This document shows, piece after piece, positions 63,327 to 64,000 of a stretch of 64,000 nucleotides of DNA. The notes below the pieces were generated by a model that saw only the letters and a list, made by a program, of their open reading frames with translations, was not told the DNA's origin and did no database searches. The stretch covers positions 6,442-70,441 of the forward strand of contig CAZYWK010000007.1 in assembly GCA_964651825.1 (NCBI GenBank), written 5' to 3'. This DNA is from Sva-07 sp964651825 (GTDB lineage Bacteria; Actinomycetota; Acidimicrobiia; Acidimicrobiales; Ilumatobacteraceae). Position numbers and translations under genes: made by a program. The first letter of the stretch is position 1. Each line of letters begins with the position of its first letter.

Positions 63327-63374
63327 TTTGTGGCAGCCGATCGGCCGACCCGTGGTGAACGTGGCTGCCACAGA
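63327..63374 (-). repeat. 48-bp palindrome-ended repeat, copy 3 (inverted)
   Basis: Arms TTTGTGGCAG and CTGCCACAGA. It is the reverse complement of copy 2 at about 41 of 48 positions; differences cluster in the seven bases around the loop. It lies in the gene-poor stretch between the CIS operon and the DUF4143-type gene. Confidence 0.9.
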
Positions 63375-63525
63375 ACTGTCGAGCGAGCAGTCCGTTCCCT
63401 CGTTCCGGCTCGACAGCCACCTACCTCCAGTTGCCTCACGAAGCTACCCGCCGGTGAACTTGTCATCGGTCGGCCTCGCCGCTGTTTCGCGATCCTGAAT
63501 CGACACACCGGGTAGCTCGTGGCGG

Positions 63526-64000
63526 TCAGCCCCAGAAAGCGCAGATCGGTACGGCGAAGATGTCGTCGTCGAGGACGATGACATCGGGGCCTGTGTGGAG
63601 GACGACGCCCGCGACGAATCGGCTCGCGTGCTCGGCGCGGAGCCATCGGAGATGTCGTGCGTCGTTCGACGTCGGCGCGGCAGTCGCCTTGATCTCGATC
63701 CCGACCAGCTTCCCGCCCGGGAGTTCGACCACGACGTCGACCGCCTCTCGCCCGGCCTTTGTGCGGGCGTGATACAGCCGTGTTCGTTGGGAGAGCGCGA
63801 CCTCCGGTCGGAGCTGTGCGACGACGAAGGTATCGATCGCCCGGCCCAGGAGATCGCCGCTGGCGAGAACCGTGTCGGCGGTGACATCGAGCGATGCAGC
63901 CATGAGCGAGGCATCGACGACGTAGCGCTTGGGGAGCTTCACGAGACGGCCGAGGTGGTTCGCGGCCCAGGCTGGGACGCGCTCGGCGACGAACAGTGCA
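63526..64000 (-). CDS. DUF4143-type AAA ATPase, C-terminal end, 5' end outside window
   Basis: The frame is open to the right edge and ends at 63526. Visible: LFVAERVPAWAANHLGRLVKLPKRYVVDASLMAASL, then a C-terminal nuclease-like domain DVVVELPGGKLVGIEIKATAAP. This is the DUF4143 part of the stand-alone AAA ATPases common in bacteria; the ATPase half lies beyond the window. Role unknown. Convergent with the CIS operon. Confidence 0.85.
   Translation of the reverse strand, partial: ALFVAERVPAWAANHLGRLVKLPKRYVVDASLMAASLDVTADTVLASGDLLGRAIDTFVVAQLRPEVALSQRTRLYHARTKAGREAVDVVVELPGGKLVGIEIKATAAPTSNDARHLRWLRAEHASRFVAGVVLHTGPDVIVLDDDIFAVPICAFWG

Overview
This is a high-GC, gene-dense window of a draft actinobacterial genome. 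The content fits a marine or freshwater Acidimicrobiia lineage (Ilumatobacter-like): a bcc-aa3 respiratory operon, BTAD-type regulation, SHOCT/PLDc_N membrane proteins and a non-phage contractile injection system. The lineage is an inference from gene content and base composition. Three runs of exactly 100 N are scaffold gaps, and two of them sit in tandem repeats. I saw no tRNA, rRNA, CRISPR array or insertion sequence.

Layout. 1-7274: a partial SsnA-like amidohydrolase, a set of small membrane or stress-type proteins (GlsB, two PLDc_N-SHOCT paralogues, a third SHOCT protein, a DUF6325-like protein), a META lipoprotein, a glutaminase-STAS fusion and a multi-pass membrane protein. 7299-22304: lipid and envelope genes (a ceramidase-like/acyltransferase fusion, two flippase-like LPG-synthase-type membrane proteins, one fused to a kinase-like domain), a universal stress protein, DinB, panB, a glycosidase-like protein overlapping an SdsA1-type alkylsulfatase, two divergent AI-2E-family permeases and an MFS transporter. 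22447-29791: one translationally coupled operon for the cytochrome bcc-aa3 pathway (ctaE-qcrC-qcrA-qcrB-ctaC-ctaD-ctaF-ctaG). 29788-33840: an amidase broken by one in-frame TAG, a MazF-type toxin with an antitoxin remnant, a serine hydrolase lipoprotein and an SDR oxidoreductase.

33837-47850: a 10.4-kb gene for a secreted protein of about 3,470 residues (three N-terminal ~127-aa modules, a Thr tract, a von Willebrand type D domain, a long array of beta-sandwich repeats), divergent from a large BTAD/AAA/TPR regulator.

48160-63243: a contractile injection system (CIS). An AAA+ ATPase is transcribed leftward. Rightward come a PAAR-like DUF4280 tip, sheath, two tube proteins, assembly chaperone, DUF6760, a third tube-like protein, a 1,028-aa DUF4157 (HELTH) protein, LysM baseplate hub, VgrG-like spike, gp25, baseplate J, tail protein I and a double zinc-ribbon protein with a C-terminal membrane anchor. 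The last is the most interesting candidate, as a possible membrane docking factor. No cap/terminator, tape-measure or tail-fibre gene is recognisable. The cluster is bracketed by three copies of a 48-bp palindrome-ended repeat. The window ends in a partial DUF4143-type ATPase gene.
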